From JASEGV01 sp947085405 (GTDB lineage Bacteria > Bacteroidota > Ignavibacteria > UBA10030 > BY39): a stretch of 64,000 nt of DNA. The notes under the pieces are model-generated. The model was not told the origin of the DNA, did not search any database, and saw only the letters and a program-made list of their open reading frames with translations. Shown piece by piece: positions 62,694-64,000 of this stretch (its first letter is position 1; every line of letters begins with the position of its first letter). The position numbers were made by a program, and so were the translations under genes. The stretch spans positions 38,972 through 102,971 of the forward strand of contig CAMTWO010000019.1 of the NCBI GenBank assembly GCA_947085405.1. The letters are read 5' to 3'.

Positions 62694-63452
62694 TTATTTT
62701 TGAAGCAGTAATTTTTTTACAGTTGCCTTACCATTTACCAGCAACTGATAAAAATATGTTCCCGATGCCACGTTTTGGTTAGATGTGTTTGTTGAATTCC
62801 ACACAACACTATGGTTGCCTTCCACTTGCATACCATCAACAAGTTTTTTGACAACTCGCCCCGCCATATCATATATAGTCAATTGTACATTTGATGTAGA
62901 TTCAATTTTGTAACTAATCGTCGTAACAGGATTGAATGGGTTGGGATAATTCTGTAGTAAGTTATCAGCCAAATGATTATCGGTAAGAGAAACTTCTTTG
63001 GTCGTATCTATCGGGATACTCTTTCCGTTTTTATCCGAAAGAATAATTTCACTCAATCTGAAATGAGCAACCCCGATTGTCGTTTGTATATTTTTCTCAA
63101 AACTTATTTTTATAATTGACCCTGTTCCCGGAGTTAATTCTTCAAGATGCGAGTTGATTACAACAACAGTGAGCGTACTTTCATTTTTAACATTAGTCGC
63201 AACAAACCATGCGGCATCCGAAAATCGTGATTCCTTTTCAATATATTTTAGCGAGATTCCATTCGTTGCATGGAAGGTAAATTGTAACGCGGCGATCATA
63301 TCCGAGTTTTGTAGCTCAACGGTTGCAGTATTGTTAGAAATGTTTTTTATATAGATTGAGTTTTGTGCAAAGCTCAATGTGATGCTGATAAATAACAGGA
63401 GAGTTACTATTTTCGTGTAGCGCGTAAGTCTATTTTTTATTTTACAATTCAT
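62694..63452 (-). CDS. Cohesin-like domain protein with T9SS sorting domain
   Basis: 252 aa. Signal peptide to SFAQ, then a cohesin-like fold (NTATVELQNSDMIAALQFTF, LTVVVINSHLEELTPGTGSI) over about residues 30-150, then T9SS domain NLLQNYPNPFNPVTTISYKI to KKLLLQK. Convergent with the dockerin-bearing protein, with 3 bases between stops. It could bind that dockerin at the surface (inference). Confidence 0.85.
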   Translation of the reverse strand: MNCKIKNRLTRYTKIVTLLLFISITLSFAQNSIYIKNISNNTATVELQNSDMIAALQFTFHATNGISLKYIEKESRFSDAAWFVATNVKNESTLTVVVINSHLEELTPGTGSIIKISFEKNIQTTIGVAHFRLSEIILSDKNGKSIPIDTTKEVSLTDNHLADNLLQNYPNPFNPVTTISYKIESTSNVQLTIYDMAGRVVKKLVDGMQVEGNHSVVWNSTNTSNQNVASGTYFYQLLVNGKATVKKLLLQK

Positions 63453-63668
63453 CTTTTAGAATTTCTTTATCTCTTGGTTCAGCAAACTGCACTTGCCGTG
63501 CCTGATTTTTTCGAGAGCGACCGGATATGTGAAAATCCTATAACCTATTGATATGTAATAAATTACAGACGTAGTCTTCTTCGGTCGAAAAAGCTCTGTA
63601 AATTTATTAATAGGGGTGTTTTTTACTTTTCTACAAATTTCAATCTGGAATTACAATGAGGAGGGATT

Positions 63669-63704
63669 TAAAAAAAAACTGCTGCCTACATTTGTAAGCA
63701 GCAG
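63669..63704 (-). terminator. Rho-independent terminator for a leftward transcript from beyond the window
   Basis: On the minus strand CTGCTGC-TTAC-AAAT-GTAG-GCAGCAG type stem (63704-63679) followed by nine T. It lies upstream of the cohesin-like gene, so it must end a transcript that enters from the right. The rest of 63453-63808 holds no gene. Confidence 0.6.
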
Positions 63705-63808
63705 TAGAATACTAAACAACAATTCGATAGTTTATAAACCGTTCCACCAGAGGCGGATAAATAAAACGGTTATGCATTTAACTGCATCGTTTCTTCACCT
63801 AACTGAAG

Positions 63809-64000
63809 AGACCGTGTTATAATACCGAACTCACCCTTGCCAAAGGCATCCCTTCGGGAAAATCCCCGCCTGCCTCAACGAATTCGCAGAGGCGGGCAGG
63901 CCTCTCTTACGAAGAGAGGGACTTGCTGAATCTGAGTTCAATTCTCCCCTTCTCTTTTTAAGAGAAGGGGCAGGGGATGAGTTCCGATAGTTATCACACA
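63809..64000 (-). repeat. 191-bp dispersed repeat, copy B (inverted)
   Basis: Reverse complement of 28125-28315 with about 5 differences; the copy runs to the window edge. Confidence 0.88.

Noticed and set aside
1..64000. Insertion-sequence transposases, rRNA genes, riboswitches
   Set aside because: Looked for and not seen in any frame or intergenic region; only small noncoding repeats and one tyrosine recombinase are present.

Overview
The window reads as a chromosomal segment of a low-GC, Gram-negative member of the Bacteroidota/Chlorobi (FCB) group, most likely Ignavibacteria-like. This is inferred from four exported proteins that end in a type IX secretion (T9SS) sorting domain with the NYPNPFN-type motif, from an 11-subunit complex I operon without nuoE, nuoF or nuoG, from a patatin fused to a BamA-like barrel, from a BatA-type protein, and from sparse Shine-Dalgarno use. 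No rRNA and a single tRNA (Pro) are present.

Layout. 1-7.4 kb: 3' end of a glycosylasparaginase, an XRE-ImmA/IrrE plus PIN toxin-antitoxin pair with an operator-like palindrome in its promoter, a secreted GH5 hydrolase, a DMT exporter, a TrmH-type methyltransferase, a thioredoxin-like protein, and a decayed BRO/DinD gene among short palindromic repeats. 7.4-19.7 kb: nuoABCDHIJKLMN, interrupted twice by four-helix-bundle (23S IVS-type) genes with degenerate repeat flanks. A DUF433/DUF5615 module sits between two diverged copies of the nuoN 3' end. 19.7-23.6 kb: two-component signalling genes. 23.6-33.4 kb: coaX, birA, hsp20 (candidate sigma-54 promoter), dnaK, clpB, ettA and tRNA-Pro; the clpB 3' end with its terminator is duplicated around a 360-bp repeat insert. 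33.5-41.4 kb: a response regulator, a degenerate kinase, the patatin-BamA protein, a BatA-like protein, HflX and an exported protein.

41.4-53.1 kb is the most unusual part. It looks like an integron-like array. A tyrosine recombinase (related to IntI at its C terminus but lacking the IntI-specific insertion) is followed on the same strand by cassettes separated by attC-like folded sites. In each cassette the first bases are complementary to that cassette's own R'' box, as expected for integron cassettes, and one cassette covaries from GTT/AAC to GAT/ATC. The cargo is a 14-blade plus 6-IPT surface protein with higher GC than its surroundings, an empty cassette, a zinc-ribbon membrane protein, and a lipoprotein/DUF192/amphi-Trp/voltage-gated channel block whose channel carries a calcium-channel-like TGEDW filter. 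A NusG-like antiterminator and a DUF2283/nuclease toxin-antitoxin pair with its own attC-like end lie upstream.

53.1-64 kb: an OFA-type MFS transporter, an aminopeptidase P pseudogene, three consecutive beta-helix surface proteins that share a repeat unit (only the last has dockerin, cohesin-like and T9SS domains), a convergent cohesin-like T9SS protein, and an inverted copy of a 191-bp repeat also found between dnaK and clpB. Recurrent themes are cassette insertion beside gene 3' ends with duplication of those ends, and three toxin-antitoxin-like modules.
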